Source of the DNA: Planctomycetota bacterium
GTDB lineage: Bacteria > Planctomycetota > Planctomycetia > Pirellulales > Pirellulaceae
Reading direction: 5' to 3'
Assembly: GCA_024274855.1 (NCBI GenBank)
Contig: JAJSAJ010000251.1
Location: 1 to 17,331, forward strand
Length of the DNA: 17,331 nt
This document shows positions 1 to 7,758 of this stretch, one piece after another. Made by a program: the position numbers and the translations under genes. Position 1 is the first letter of the stretch, and each line of letters begins with the position of its first letter. The notes beneath the pieces were generated by a model that saw only the letters and a program-made list of their open reading frames with translations, did no database searches and was not told the DNA's origin.

Positions 1-195
1 CCGGTGAAGAAGAAATATCTGGGTTAACCCCAATCAGTCTGGCTGCAGCTTTTTCGAAGAACTGCCCGACATGAAGCTTCCGATCATCGTATTTCGAGCT
101 TGGACGTCTCGTTTGCGCGAGGCAGTCTTGTGGCGTGTTTGGGGATTGACGAAACTCGCATTTCTAGTTTTCCTGTCCATTTTCACTTTGATTCA

Positions 196-816
196 ATGAG
201 TACTCTCATGCCACATATCAACCGACTGACAATGGCAGCCACGCTTTTAATACCTCTAATGGGGCATCACTTCACCGCAGCCTCTGTCCGCGCCGGCGAG
301 CCAAAACTGTCGCCCGTCCAAGTCAGGCATGTGATAGACAGTCATTTCAGTCAGCGCACCGATTACCGTCCGGCGGACCTCATCACACGAGATGACACGA
401 AGAAGGTGCTGGCAATGCTAAGTGCGGCCGGGTGGATCGTTCCCCAGTCCAGGAAACTGACCGAGGCCACATTGGCGCCGGAGAGTATCTTGGTTCGAAC
501 ACTCAGCACAAAGAACGGAAAACGCTTCATGCGCCGCGTGGCCAAAGAGCACTTGATTTACGATCGACTGGACCGCGTGGCTCGCGTTTCCGGTGGTCCA
601 GCCTTATTGCGAGATCTGGTGAAGCTGCCTGACGGGTATCGCTACGCCAAGATGCATCGTCCGCGAGCCGTCCCTGGCCTCCTTGAGTTGCTGCCGAAAA
701 CCGGGTCCGGAAAACGCCGCACCATCAAGGACTACGATAAGCCGACCGGTCGGATCTACACCGAAAAGGACTTGGCGAAGCAGTTGGCGCTACTGCAAAA
801 GCAAAAGAAGGGATAG
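196..816 (+). CDS. Secreted protein of unknown function
   Basis: A 206-residue protein that I do not recognise. The N-terminus has a basic residue followed by a hydrophobic run (about residues 12-22) and a small-residue stretch ending near AASVRAGEP, which looks like a Sec signal peptide, so export is inferred. The mature part is basic and helical-looking, with a Lys/Gln-rich C-terminus, and shows no cysteine pairs, repeats or catalytic motif I can name. The frame stays open back to a TTG at 100, but that extension puts about 30 residues ahead of the signal peptide. The ATG at 196 (or the one at 208) fits better, although neither has a clear Shine-Dalgarno site. The gene converges on the cyclophilin gene with only 8 nt between the stops. 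Gene reality is fairly sure; start and function are not. Confidence 0.7.
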   Translation: MSTLMPHINRLTMAATLLIPLMGHHFTAASVRAGEPKLSPVQVRHVIDSHFSQRTDYRPADLITRDDTKKVLAMLSAAGWIVPQSRKLTEATLAPESILVRTLSTKNGKRFMRRVAKEHLIYDRLDRVARVSGGPALLRDLVKLPDGYRYAKMHRPRAVPGLLELLPKTGSGKRRTIKDYDKPTGRIYTEKDLAKQLALLQKQKKG

Positions 817-824
817 GCGTACAG

Positions 825-1556
825 TCACTTAACGCGGCGAACCGACTCAATGACAACCGGCTGAACCGGCGTGTTCACGAACTCGTCTCGGTTGTGCACC
901 TTCACTTGGGCGATCTTCTGGACAACATCCTGACCGTCGATGACTTTGCCGAAGACGCAATAGCCATTGATCTCGCCATCATCCTGTTTCTTATAATCGA
1001 GTCCCGGGTTATCGACCAAGTTGATGAAGAATTGGCAGGTCGCACTGTTGGCGTAGTCAGGATGTCTTGCCATGGCAACCGTTCCCTTAAGATTCTTCAG
1101 CCCGTTATTCGCTTCACAGAGCGTTGGTGTTCGAGCTTCCTTCAGCTGGTAGTCCGCCCCATAACCACCGGCGGCGATCATGTAACCATCCTCGACGAAA
1201 TGAAAGATGGTATTATCGTAGAACTTGCGTTCCACGTAGTTGTAGAGGAAGTTCTCGACCGTTCTGGGGGCCTTTTCGGGATCGAGTTTCAGTCGGATGT
1301 CCCCAAGCGACGTTTTGACAATCACTTCGGGCCGAAACCCGGCCGCACTGCGTGTTGGCGATTCGGAAGCTCTCACAGCTTCAGTCAGCCGTACCGGATC
1401 GAGGCCGTCTTCGGGCGTCCCCATCGCCGGCGTTTGCTCCGAGCGGATGCTGGCGTTGGGCACTGAGTCCGATTTGCCACCACAGCCGATCTGGCAAAGC
1501 AGCAATCCCGGGACCAACAACAGGACCGCACCAAAGAAACGAGTTAAGCCACGCAT
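825..1556 (-). CDS. Lipoprotein-like cyclophilin-type peptidyl-prolyl isomerase
   Basis: A 243-residue protein with a cyclophilin domain at about residues 77-242. Family landmarks are visible: VIVKTSLGDIRLKLDPEKAP, the TVENF helix, GTVAMAR, the CQFFINL core strand and YCVFGKVIDG. The family catalyses cis-trans isomerisation of X-Pro bonds. The N-terminus is MRGLTRFF, a hydrophobic stretch, then QIGC with a possible lipobox cysteine at residue 25, so a membrane-anchored exported lipoprotein is likely; Gln at -3 is atypical. An acidic linker (26-76) follows. The frame is open to 1682, but the ATG at 1556 has a strong AAGGAGG site 7 nt upstream and starts the signal peptide exactly. Odd feature: the catalytic FHR motif reads FHF (118-120) and the usual MIQGG reads MIAAGG, so the canonical Arg and Gln are missing. 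Isomerase activity may be low. Confidence 0.9.
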   Translation of the reverse strand: MRGLTRFFGAVLLLVPGLLLCQIGCGGKSDSVPNASIRSEQTPAMGTPEDGLDPVRLTEAVRASESPTRSAAGFRPEVIVKTSLGDIRLKLDPEKAPRTVENFLYNYVERKFYDNTIFHFVEDGYMIAAGGYGADYQLKEARTPTLCEANNGLKNLKGTVAMARHPDYANSATCQFFINLVDNPGLDYKKQDDGEINGYCVFGKVIDGQDVVQKIAQVKVHNRDEFVNTPVQPVVIESVRRVK

Positions 1557-1563
1557 GCCAAAG

Positions 1564-1570
1564 CCTCCTT
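1564..1570 (-). promoter_or_regulatory. Shine-Dalgarno site deciding the cyclophilin start
   Basis: On the minus strand AAGGAGG lies 7 nt before the ATG at 1556. It favours this start over the 42-codon upstream extension of the frame, and it is one of the few strong ribosome binding sites in the window. Confidence 0.75.
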
Positions 1571-2001
1571 GCTTTCGGGCATTACCTCCGGCGCCATTTG
1601 GCTCGGAGTTGTTCAGGGTACCGATTTCTTCGTTTGTGACGTTGTGTGCAACAGTCGCACATGCAAGTCGACGAACCGCCAAGACCGCATCACGACACGG
1701 TTTTCATCCGTCACCGGCCGGTCGCAGCCGAACGCGCCACGCGGACCAAGGGATCGCATATCATGGACACTTCGGCGTTTTCATGCAACACGTTTTTCCG
1801 AGAAAGAATGAGACTAGCCCGCAAACCATGTTAATTTCACGAGTTACGGCCACATCGCAAATCCTGAATGCAATGGCCGCACCCGTTTTTTTTCCGACCC
1901 GTCATGCTCGGTCTGCCCGAACCCAGTGTGTTGGCGGCACGAAAACGGGGATCGCACGAACTCTCTCCTCGTTTTCTCGCCGTTTACATCGGCTGCCAGG
2001 C
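1571..2001. other. Gene-free stretch upstream of the cyclophilin gene
   Basis: About 430 bp without a supported gene. Open frames here are short or overlap the cyclophilin gene antisense, and none has a signal peptide, motif or ribosome site. It should contain the promoter of the minus-strand cyclophilin gene, but I could not pick out convincing -35 and -10 boxes. Confidence 0.5.
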
Positions 2002-2131
2002 ACTAGGCTTTGTCCCAAAACCCGGAGAAGCAGCGTTTCCGGGAGGGCGAAACTCCTGCTGAGCCTCTTGTTTTGTTGGCCAAACCGGCTCGGCGGGAGC
2101 CTCGCCCTCCCGTTTTGAGACAAAGCCTAGT
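2002..2131. repeat. 130-bp palindromic REP/MITE-like element
   Basis: The ends are 20-nt inverted repeats with one mismatch: ACTAGGCTTTGTCCCAAAAC at 2002-2021 and its complement at 2112-2131. Inside, a second inverted pair (about 2039-2065 against 2088-2113) carries the core GGGAGGGCGA...CTCCTGC.GAGCC with a few mismatches, so the whole unit can fold into one long hairpin. A short CCCGGA/TCCGGG pair (2021-2026, 2038-2043) lies in the left half. Chance translation of either strand gives REGEAPAEP/REGETPAEP, a peptide I recall from many over-called planctomycete ORFs, which suggests a widespread repeat. No transposase is present. The right end overlaps the stop codon of the neighbouring minus-strand gene. 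It could act as a transcription terminator or be a non-autonomous mobile element. Confidence 0.75.
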
Positions 2132-3722
2132 ACGCCCACCAGCCCATGTACGTTCCCAGATCGAACAGCCATGGATGCGTCCACGGATTGGTCAGACAAT
2201 AGTTGGCCGAAAACAGACTGACCAGCAGGAAAACACCGATCAGCAGGTACCCTAAACGCTTACGCACCAGTACGTCGGCGGCCGGAACCGCACAAATCAA
2301 CCACAACGGGATAAACCAGAACATCCAACGGAATCCACAGCTGACTCCTCCGTAGTTCCGATCCCCCTCGGGACGTGCAACATAAAACGTTAAGCAGACC
2401 AATACCAGCACGGAAACCGCCGCCGCCAATTCCCACCAGCCGGATCGCCGTTGTCGAATCAGCAGGACGACCCCCATCAGGCTAATCAGCCATATGGGCG
2501 AGAGTGAAAAGATTCCATGATGGCCAACCAACATGTGCATGGCATAGACCAACCGAGAAGGCTCGCCGCGGTCCACTCCCTGCTGCTTGTCGCGCCAGTA
2601 TGATCCCTGATAGTCGTACCAATTGTTCCATTGCCGTATCTCGATATCCCCTTCTCCGGGAACAATCGCAAATCGCTTCGCGCCAACTCGGTCCCAGATT
2701 TCCCATCGCCGCCCGGGCCGGTCGACGAGCACGAGGGCTTGATCGGACAGAGAGATCCCTACCTGCTCCAGGTTCTTGGCCACAGCGTTAGGCAACTGTG
2801 CCTGGTCAAGCCGGCTTGCCAAACTACTCGGCAACCGCGCGACGACCGGGCCGTCACTCCGGTGTGCATAAGCAGGAGTCACGGTTCCGTGGGCCAAGTA
2901 GTTTGTCCCAAAAAAACCAATTGCCACCAGGCCGGCAGCCGGCACAAAGGCCAGGAACGTCCATTTACGTGATCTCCACACGGCGGCGATCGCAACAACC
3001 GCAAAGAAAGACAACGCCGGCAATTCGTTGGCGGCGGCAAATGCACTGAACAGTCCCGCGCCTGCATAGACCCAGCCACCGCGTCGATCGTTCTGCCAGA
3101 TGTCAAGTATCATCGCCGTCGCGAACAAGACGGAAATCGCGGCCGGAACATGATTGTTTAAGGTCACGGCAAACGCGGTCAGAAACGTACCGAAAGTGGC
3201 GGCTAGCATTACATAGATTCGCGCCGCATCACTCTGACCAATCCGTTGAATCAAACGCATTAAAACGCCGAAGTAGGCAATCAGCGGCAACACGTTGGTA
3301 AGTATCAACATCAGCCGCATGACAAATGCCGGATTATCGGACAGGGTCTTACCGGTTACCTGCCGAATCACCCAGTATTCACCGGCCAGGAGCGTCGGGA
3401 ACAGCGTCGGCTTGCTCGAGTAATCATGCTCGCGCCCGTCCGGGCCTCGATGCCGAACCCGATCAATTGACGACCAGAACCGCCGATGGGTCGTCGGATG
3501 CCGTTGGCGAATGATCGGATCGATCGCATAAGTTCCGTTTTCAACCAACGCGCGAACCGTGCACCAACGACTGCGATCGTTTGCACTTAACATGGGCGTT
3601 TCGCCGGTCGAAGCGCGCACGTTCATGATCCGAAGAACCATCACAGCCGTGCTGCCTGCTATCAGCAGCCAACAGCCCCAACGGTAAAGAGACGACACAT
3701 CGCTCTGTTGAATCGTTGCCAT
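2127..3722 (-). CDS. Large polytopic membrane protein, possible GT-C-type glycosyltransferase
   Basis: A 531-residue protein with roughly ten hydrophobic segments: one near residues 15-32, a set from about 135 to 290, and a C-terminal set from about 410 to 515. A soluble loop (about 290-405) is rich in Asp, Arg and Trp. After the first membrane segment comes a conserved-looking, charged periplasmic-type loop (NDRSRWCTVRALVENGTY, then a Lys/Pro segment at YSSKPTLFP). This architecture resembles membrane GT-C sugar transferases, but I see no diagnostic motif beyond topology, so that is inference. It is the last gene of a three-gene minus-strand run, 29 nt after the GT2 gene, which fits use of a lipid-linked sugar made by GT2. 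The ATG at 3722 lacks a Shine-Dalgarno site. The TAG stop lies within the inverted-repeat end of the 2002-2131 element. Confidence 0.8.
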   Translation of the reverse strand: MATIQQSDVSSLYRWGCWLLIAGSTAVMVLRIMNVRASTGETPMLSANDRSRWCTVRALVENGTYAIDPIIRQRHPTTHRRFWSSIDRVRHRGPDGREHDYSSKPTLFPTLLAGEYWVIRQVTGKTLSDNPAFVMRLMLILTNVLPLIAYFGVLMRLIQRIGQSDAARIYVMLAATFGTFLTAFAVTLNNHVPAAISVLFATAMILDIWQNDRRGGWVYAGAGLFSAFAAANELPALSFFAVVAIAAVWRSRKWTFLAFVPAAGLVAIGFFGTNYLAHGTVTPAYAHRSDGPVVARLPSSLASRLDQAQLPNAVAKNLEQVGISLSDQALVLVDRPGRRWEIWDRVGAKRFAIVPGEGDIEIRQWNNWYDYQGSYWRDKQQGVDRGEPSRLVYAMHMLVGHHGIFSLSPIWLISLMGVVLLIRQRRSGWWELAAAVSVLVLVCLTFYVARPEGDRNYGGVSCGFRWMFWFIPLWLICAVPAADVLVRKRLGYLLIGVFLLVSLFSANYCLTNPWTHPWLFDLGTYMGWWAY

Positions 3723-3751
3723 GAATTATGATCGCTAAAATTGGGTGCGAG

Positions 3752-4741
3752 TCAATCCGCGTCCTGCTTGTTGAATTCAGAACCGTTGACGCGTTGGCTG
3801 ACTGAATACGGTTTCCGATCTCGTCCAAAATGCGCGGTAATCAGTTCGGCCAGAAAACCAGCCGTCATGAACTGAGTGCCAAGAAGGACGGCAACAATCG
3901 AATAATAGAAGACGGCCCGTTCATGCAGGTTAACCACCGGCATCGATGCGATCGATCGAGAAACGATCCAAAGGACGGTCAAGACAAAAATCCCGCCTCC
4001 TCCCAGTACAAAAAACAGCAAGCCGATCGAGCCGAGCAAGTGCAGTGGCCGCTGCCCGAAACCGGTCAAGAAATAGACGGTAAGCAGATCAAGCAACCCT
4101 TTAATGAATCGAGCCGCGCCATACTTCGAATGTCCGAATTCCCGAGCTCGGTGATTGACCTCGATCTCGCCGACACGCCAGCCATGAGCCGAGGCCAGTA
4201 CCGGCACGAAACGGTGCATCTCTCCATAAAGGTGCACCTCGTCAAAAACGCCGCTGCGATAACACTTGAACCCGCAATTGTGATCGTGCAACCGAACCCC
4301 GGTCATGCGGCCAACCAACCAATTGAATACACGCGATGGTCCCACCTTGTGCCACGGATCGTGCCGCACGCGTTTCCATCCACTCACAACATCCAACTGA
4401 TTGTCCATCGCCTCCAAAAAACGAGGGATTTCGTGCGGATCATCCTGCAGATCCGCATCCAAAGTAAAAACCAGCGGTCCGTTGACGGCATCAAACCCGG
4501 CATTCAATGCAGCCGCTTTACCGAAATTCCTGCGTAACCGAATCCCACGTACGTCCCGGTGCTCTTTGGCCAACTGCTCAATTACCTGCCATGAACTGTC
4601 GGTCGATCCGTCATCAACAAAGATCACTTCAATCACATACGCGTTTTCCGAAGCCACATCGGCCAATTCCGAATAAAGCAATTTCAGACTCTCGGACTCG
4701 TTGTAAACAGGAATCACAATTGACAGCAGATCAGGTGTCAT
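3752..4741 (-). CDS. GT2 polyprenyl-phosphate glycosyltransferase (DPM1/ArnC/GtrB-like)
   Basis: A 329-residue protein. An N-terminal GT-A domain (6-225) shows LSIVIPVYNE, VDDGSTD (42-48), RNFGKAAALNAGF (71-83) and the metal/nucleotide motif LDADLQDDP with DAD at 95-97. Two C-terminal membrane helices lie at about 233-261 and 277-305. Relatives transfer a sugar from a nucleotide-sugar to dolichyl or undecaprenyl phosphate at the cytoplasmic face; the particular sugar cannot be read from sequence. The frame is open to 4903, but the upstream part is only the neighbour's C-terminus in another frame. MTPDLLSIVIPVYN at 4741, with AGGA 8 nt upstream, is the natural start (the ATG at 4747 is the alternative). 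It overlaps the end of the UPF0104-like gene by 11 nt, indicating translational coupling. Confidence 0.92.
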   Translation of the reverse strand: MTPDLLSIVIPVYNESESLKLLYSELADVASENAYVIEVIFVDDGSTDSSWQVIEQLAKEHRDVRGIRLRRNFGKAAALNAGFDAVNGPLVFTLDADLQDDPHEIPRFLEAMDNQLDVVSGWKRVRHDPWHKVGPSRVFNWLVGRMTGVRLHDHNCGFKCYRSGVFDEVHLYGEMHRFVPVLASAHGWRVGEIEVNHRAREFGHSKYGAARFIKGLLDLLTVYFLTGFGQRPLHLLGSIGLLFFVLGGGGIFVLTVLWIVSRSIASMPVVNLHERAVFYYSIVAVLLGTQFMTAGFLAELITAHFGRDRKPYSVSQRVNGSEFNKQDAD

Positions 4742-5705
4742 CGGCATCGTCCTGAGGATCAAAGGCTGCCCCTGCGGGCTCGTGCGACGCGTGTCGCCGA
4801 ACGCGATACGCATCCATGTATAGAATAGCGGAAACAACCAACTCTGACAGCAACCAAACGGCCCGCAAGAGAACCGCCGACACGACCGCGACACCGGGAT
4901 CAAATTGTGAGGCCAGCAGCGTCATCAGAATCCAATCTCGCACGCCAAGCCCGCCCGGTATCAGCGACAAGAAACCGGCCACCATGGCCAGTCCAACACT
5001 CGCAGTCAACAACGGCAGCTGGCCCAGCAGCTGCTGAAAGGAAATATCGACCGTCGGCATTGACCGCAACGTCGCCGCGAGGCTGATTCCCAGAAACACC
5101 CAACCAATACTGATAAAGACCCACCCGGTTCCCATCAGGCGGAAATCAACGCCGGCAATCGCGCGGTCAATTCGAGGATTCGCCCGATGCAACTGCAACC
5201 ACCGTACAATCTGCCGAAAAAGAGGAGGAAATGTCGGTACGCCTGCCCCGATCATCAGCCCCACTGCCAGCAAGGTAAGCCACCAATTCGGGCTAATAGC
5301 CAGCAGGATTGCCGCAGAGACAAAAGCGCCCACCGCCATCATCGTCAACGTCTCGACAAAAACGCTCGTCGCCGCAACGGTCGTGTCAACTCGGTCGCTA
5401 CGAACCAAGCTGGTTCGCAGCACGACCACCATCGCCTTGCCCGGTACATACTTGCCCAAATGGCCAATCCAGAATGCGCGAAGCGTTTCGGACCAATGGG
5501 GACGCTGTCCCATCGCGCAAAGCGTTCGGTGCCAGAAAATCCAACAGGGTAACAAGCCAGCCAAATAACTGAATCCGGCCAGAACCAGCCATTGCGGCTG
5601 CACCTTCCAGATCTGAAAACGGTGCGCGGTAAACTCTTGCTCCGCCTGATGCACGGTGCGCAAGATTCCCCACGTGACCAGTCCGAGGACCGCGATCCTC
5701 AGCAC
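4731..5705 (-). CDS. UPF0104 / LPG-synthase-TM-like integral membrane protein
   Basis: A 324-residue, mostly hydrophobic protein with about eight membrane segments. Family signatures of the lysylphosphatidylglycerol synthase TM region (PF03706 type) are present: GHLGKYVPGK at 81-90 and FLSLIPGGLGVRDW at 245-258. The C-terminus is hydrophilic and acidic. Members include the membrane part of MprF and the C-terminal domain of archaeal AglD, and are proposed to move or handle lipid-linked substrates. No aminoacyl-transferase domain is attached, so true LPG synthase activity is unlikely. It is the first gene of the cluster, overlapping the GT2 gene. The first usable standard codon is GTG at 5705, but the frame continues upstream to a stop at 5748-5750 with coding-like residues (SRKKRWIALAKF), which suggests a CTG start at 5744. 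Confidence 0.85.
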   Translation of the reverse strand: MLRIAVLGLVTWGILRTVHQAEQEFTAHRFQIWKVQPQWLVLAGFSYLAGLLPCWIFWHRTLCAMGQRPHWSETLRAFWIGHLGKYVPGKAMVVVLRTSLVRSDRVDTTVAATSVFVETLTMMAVGAFVSAAILLAISPNWWLTLLAVGLMIGAGVPTFPPLFRQIVRWLQLHRANPRIDRAIAGVDFRLMGTGWVFISIGWVFLGISLAATLRSMPTVDISFQQLLGQLPLLTASVGLAMVAGFLSLIPGGLGVRDWILMTLLASQFDPGVAVVSAVLLRAVWLLSELVVSAILYMDAYRVRRHASHEPAGAAFDPQDDADDT

Positions 5706-5750
5706 AAACTTTGCAAGGGCAATCCATCGCTTTTTTCGTGACAGCGTTTA

Positions 5751-6439
5751 AGAACGCAATCGAGAATCTCCTACGGCGAGAAGGGCCACCGGGTGAAAGC
5801 ACGGCCTCCCCGTTGCTGCACGCTCGCCCAGACGCACCCACCGGTACGAGCACGTCAGAATCGGAGATGTACGTCCAACCAACCATTCAGAACATGAATT
5901 GGCACGTTCTTTCCCAACATTGCTCAGCGCATCGGCACCTGCGTATTACCAACGTCAAAGATCGTTAAGCTTTTGCCAAAGTTCCAGCGACCAACGGGAG
6001 CGGACCATTGGGGCCCCGAGCGGTCGGTTGGATTTGGTTGCGGCCCTGCCGCTCCGTGCGCCCAAGTCTCTTGCCGCCTCCAAAGATGAGTCCATTCGCC
6101 GCTGCCAATACCTGTTCACTGCTCAATAAGGTCTGTAAGAAACAGACAGGCCCATTGTGGACGTTCATCGCTCGCAAAACAAGACGAGTTTGCACGACTC
6201 TCGCAACTGGCTAACCAACGTACCATCAAGAACTTCGGCATTCCGCAGACCCAAATCCCCGGAATGCTTTCAGCCAAATTCCCGTTCCGCCAGCCTAATC
6301 GAAGCCTTATCGACACAAAGAAACGGGTTTTTACGTGGAATCACGTCCTAATGCCAAGTTTTCTATTTACGCCGACCGCCCGATCCGGTTACCATAGCGG
6401 CCTGATTTATCCAAACTCTCTTCACGGAGTGAGTGGGCC
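5751..6439. other. Gene-free intergenic stretch with one repeat copy
   Basis: About 690 bp between divergently transcribed genes. It should hold promoters for the minus-strand glycan cluster and the plus-strand gene at 6440, but no convincing -35/-10 pair was found. Its one clear feature is repeat copy A (5945-6050). Short open frames here have no recognisable protein features. Confidence 0.5.
5945..6050 (-). repeat. Dispersed repeat, copy A
   Basis: Read on the minus strand, this matches copies B (11236-11342) and C (11851-11928). Shared blocks are GGCAGGGCCGCAACCAAATC (A and B only), ACCGCTCGG, CGTTGGTCGCT, TAACGATCTTTGA and GTTGGTAATA or close variants. By eye A and B agree at roughly 85% of about 108 positions. 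The copy lies about 240 nt upstream of the UPF0104-like gene and reads in its direction. No coding function is apparent. Confidence 0.75.
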
Positions 6440-7642
6440 ATGAACGGACTCGCCGTGCTATTGTCGGTTGCGGTTATCGGTGTTGACTACGGGTGGCAAC
6501 CCGCCCCAAATGGTCAGCTCGAGTACATTATTCAGATTGAGCCGAACTTGATCGAGACGATGCGAGCCGGCTCGGAAATCGTCAGTGAAATTCATCCTGA
6601 TGCGCGGGGAGTGCGCCGTTTTCGTATTCGAATCGGCACTGGGCCGCTACCGCGTCTTGGTGGTTCGGCCGCCGCCGCCCCTGGATCCGGAGCCGCGCCT
6701 TCGGGCTCACGATCGGTTATCCCACCAAACACGGGCTCGCCGACAGGCCAGGCCAACGTACCCCGTCTGTCCGATTCGCGAGCCAACCAGTCCTGGTCGT
6801 CGTCTGGCACATCCACGCAACCGCATGTCTCCGCGCCGCCATTGCTGACCCTGCCTCCACCACCCTGGACACTCGACGAACAGGCTCAGATGCGAAGCGT
6901 CCTGGTCGGCGGCCGGCAGGGCTCGCGAGACGCAACGAATAATGCTGCGGCAGGGACCGGGAAACGCGCCGACGTCCTACCCCCCAATATGTCGGGGCAA
7001 TCCAACATATCAGGCCAATCCAATCAGTCGACCAACATGGGCGCACACCCTGGTGGTTCCTGGCAGCCACCTACCGGCATGCAACCCTTCAACAATCGTG
7101 CCACGGGCGCCACACCGGGTCCCACAATCGGAGCCACTCTGTTCGGCCCCGCACAGCCACCGTCAAATGCCTCGCCGGCAACTGGCATTTCACCGCCGAA
7201 CCTGGCGATTTCGCCACCCCGGTTCGATTTGGGCCCCCAGCCGCCAATCCGAGATCCCGATGCGCGTGCGAAAAACGGCGGGGCTCAAGGGAAGACTCGC
7301 ATCGCGTCTCAGCCCAACCATCCGAAAAAACTGCCGACACTCCTTGATATCGTCAAGCGAGAAAACAAAGGCACGGAGGGCAGACATAGCTTGGTCTCCC
7401 GCTTGTCCGAAATGGACAATCCCAAATCGGTTGCCTCCACCAAGCCGGAACTTGATCAACAAACGGCGGAACGTCTGGCCGAATTGCAGGCCAAGCCGTG
7501 GTTTCCATTGATCGTAACCTCCATGTTGTTATTCGCCTCGCTGGCCGCGAACGCCTATCTGGGCTGGATTGCCGTGGGCGTCTATCGCCGTTATCGCGAT
7601 GTTGTCCGACAATTGCGCCGAGCGACAACCGCCACAATCTAA
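6440..7642 (+). CDS. Proline-rich membrane-anchored protein of unknown function
   Basis: A 400-residue protein in three parts. A conserved-looking N-terminal module (about 13-72) contains DYGWQPAPNGQLEYIIQIEP and an Arg-rich strand; I associate YGWQP...EYIIQIEP with planctomycete proteins of unknown function. A long low-complexity linker (about 73-290) is rich in Pro, Gly, Ser and Asn, with a short SNISGQSNQS repetition near 190. The C-terminal part has a charged helical region (290-350), one membrane segment (about 355-381) and a basic tail YRRYRDVVRQLRR. The tail suggests a cytoplasmic C-terminus with the linker outside, but topology is inference. A short hydrophobic N-terminus could be a weak signal. 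Start ATG 6440 has GGAG 10 nt upstream. It converges on rseP, 116 nt apart. A structural or cell-envelope role is possible but unproven. Confidence 0.8.
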   Translation: MNGLAVLLSVAVIGVDYGWQPAPNGQLEYIIQIEPNLIETMRAGSEIVSEIHPDARGVRRFRIRIGTGPLPRLGGSAAAAPGSGAAPSGSRSVIPPNTGSPTGQANVPRLSDSRANQSWSSSGTSTQPHVSAPPLLTLPPPPWTLDEQAQMRSVLVGGRQGSRDATNNAAAGTGKRADVLPPNMSGQSNISGQSNQSTNMGAHPGGSWQPPTGMQPFNNRATGATPGPTIGATLFGPAQPPSNASPATGISPPNLAISPPRFDLGPQPPIRDPDARAKNGGAQGKTRIASQPNHPKKLPTLLDIVKRENKGTEGRHSLVSRLSEMDNPKSVASTKPELDQQTAERLAELQAKPWFPLIVTSMLLFASLAANAYLGWIAVGVYRRYRDVVRQLRRATTATI

Positions 7643-7758
7643 CAGCCTGCCAGAAAACGCCCCGTGTTACCAACCGACGCCGAGACGGTGCAAACTCGGT
7701 CGCCTCGGCCGACCATCTTGGTTTCGCCACGGGTCGTCAGATCGGCATTCGCAAAGCG

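Noticed and set aside
1..99. Possible C-terminal end of a gene entering from the left
   Set aside because: Short frames to stops at 25-27 and 72-74 exist on the plus strand, but with at most about 23 codons neither can be distinguished from chance.
1297..2118. Long plus-strand open frame across the cyclophilin 5' end and upstream region
   Set aside because: Its first part is antisense to a well-supported gene with clear family motifs. The translation is Arg/Ser/Pro-rich without a motif, and it runs into the hairpin repeat, as expected of a chance frame.
5398..5886. Minus-strand 162-codon frame overlapping the start of the UPF0104-like gene
   Set aside because: Considered as evidence for a frameshifted N-terminus, but its residues show no membrane segment or family motif, and the main frame itself continues upstream plausibly.
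7679..7709. Possible terminator between the gene ending at 7642 and rseP
   Set aside because: Only 5-6 bp arms (GCCGAG/CTCGGC) with a long loop and competing pairings; too weak to call.
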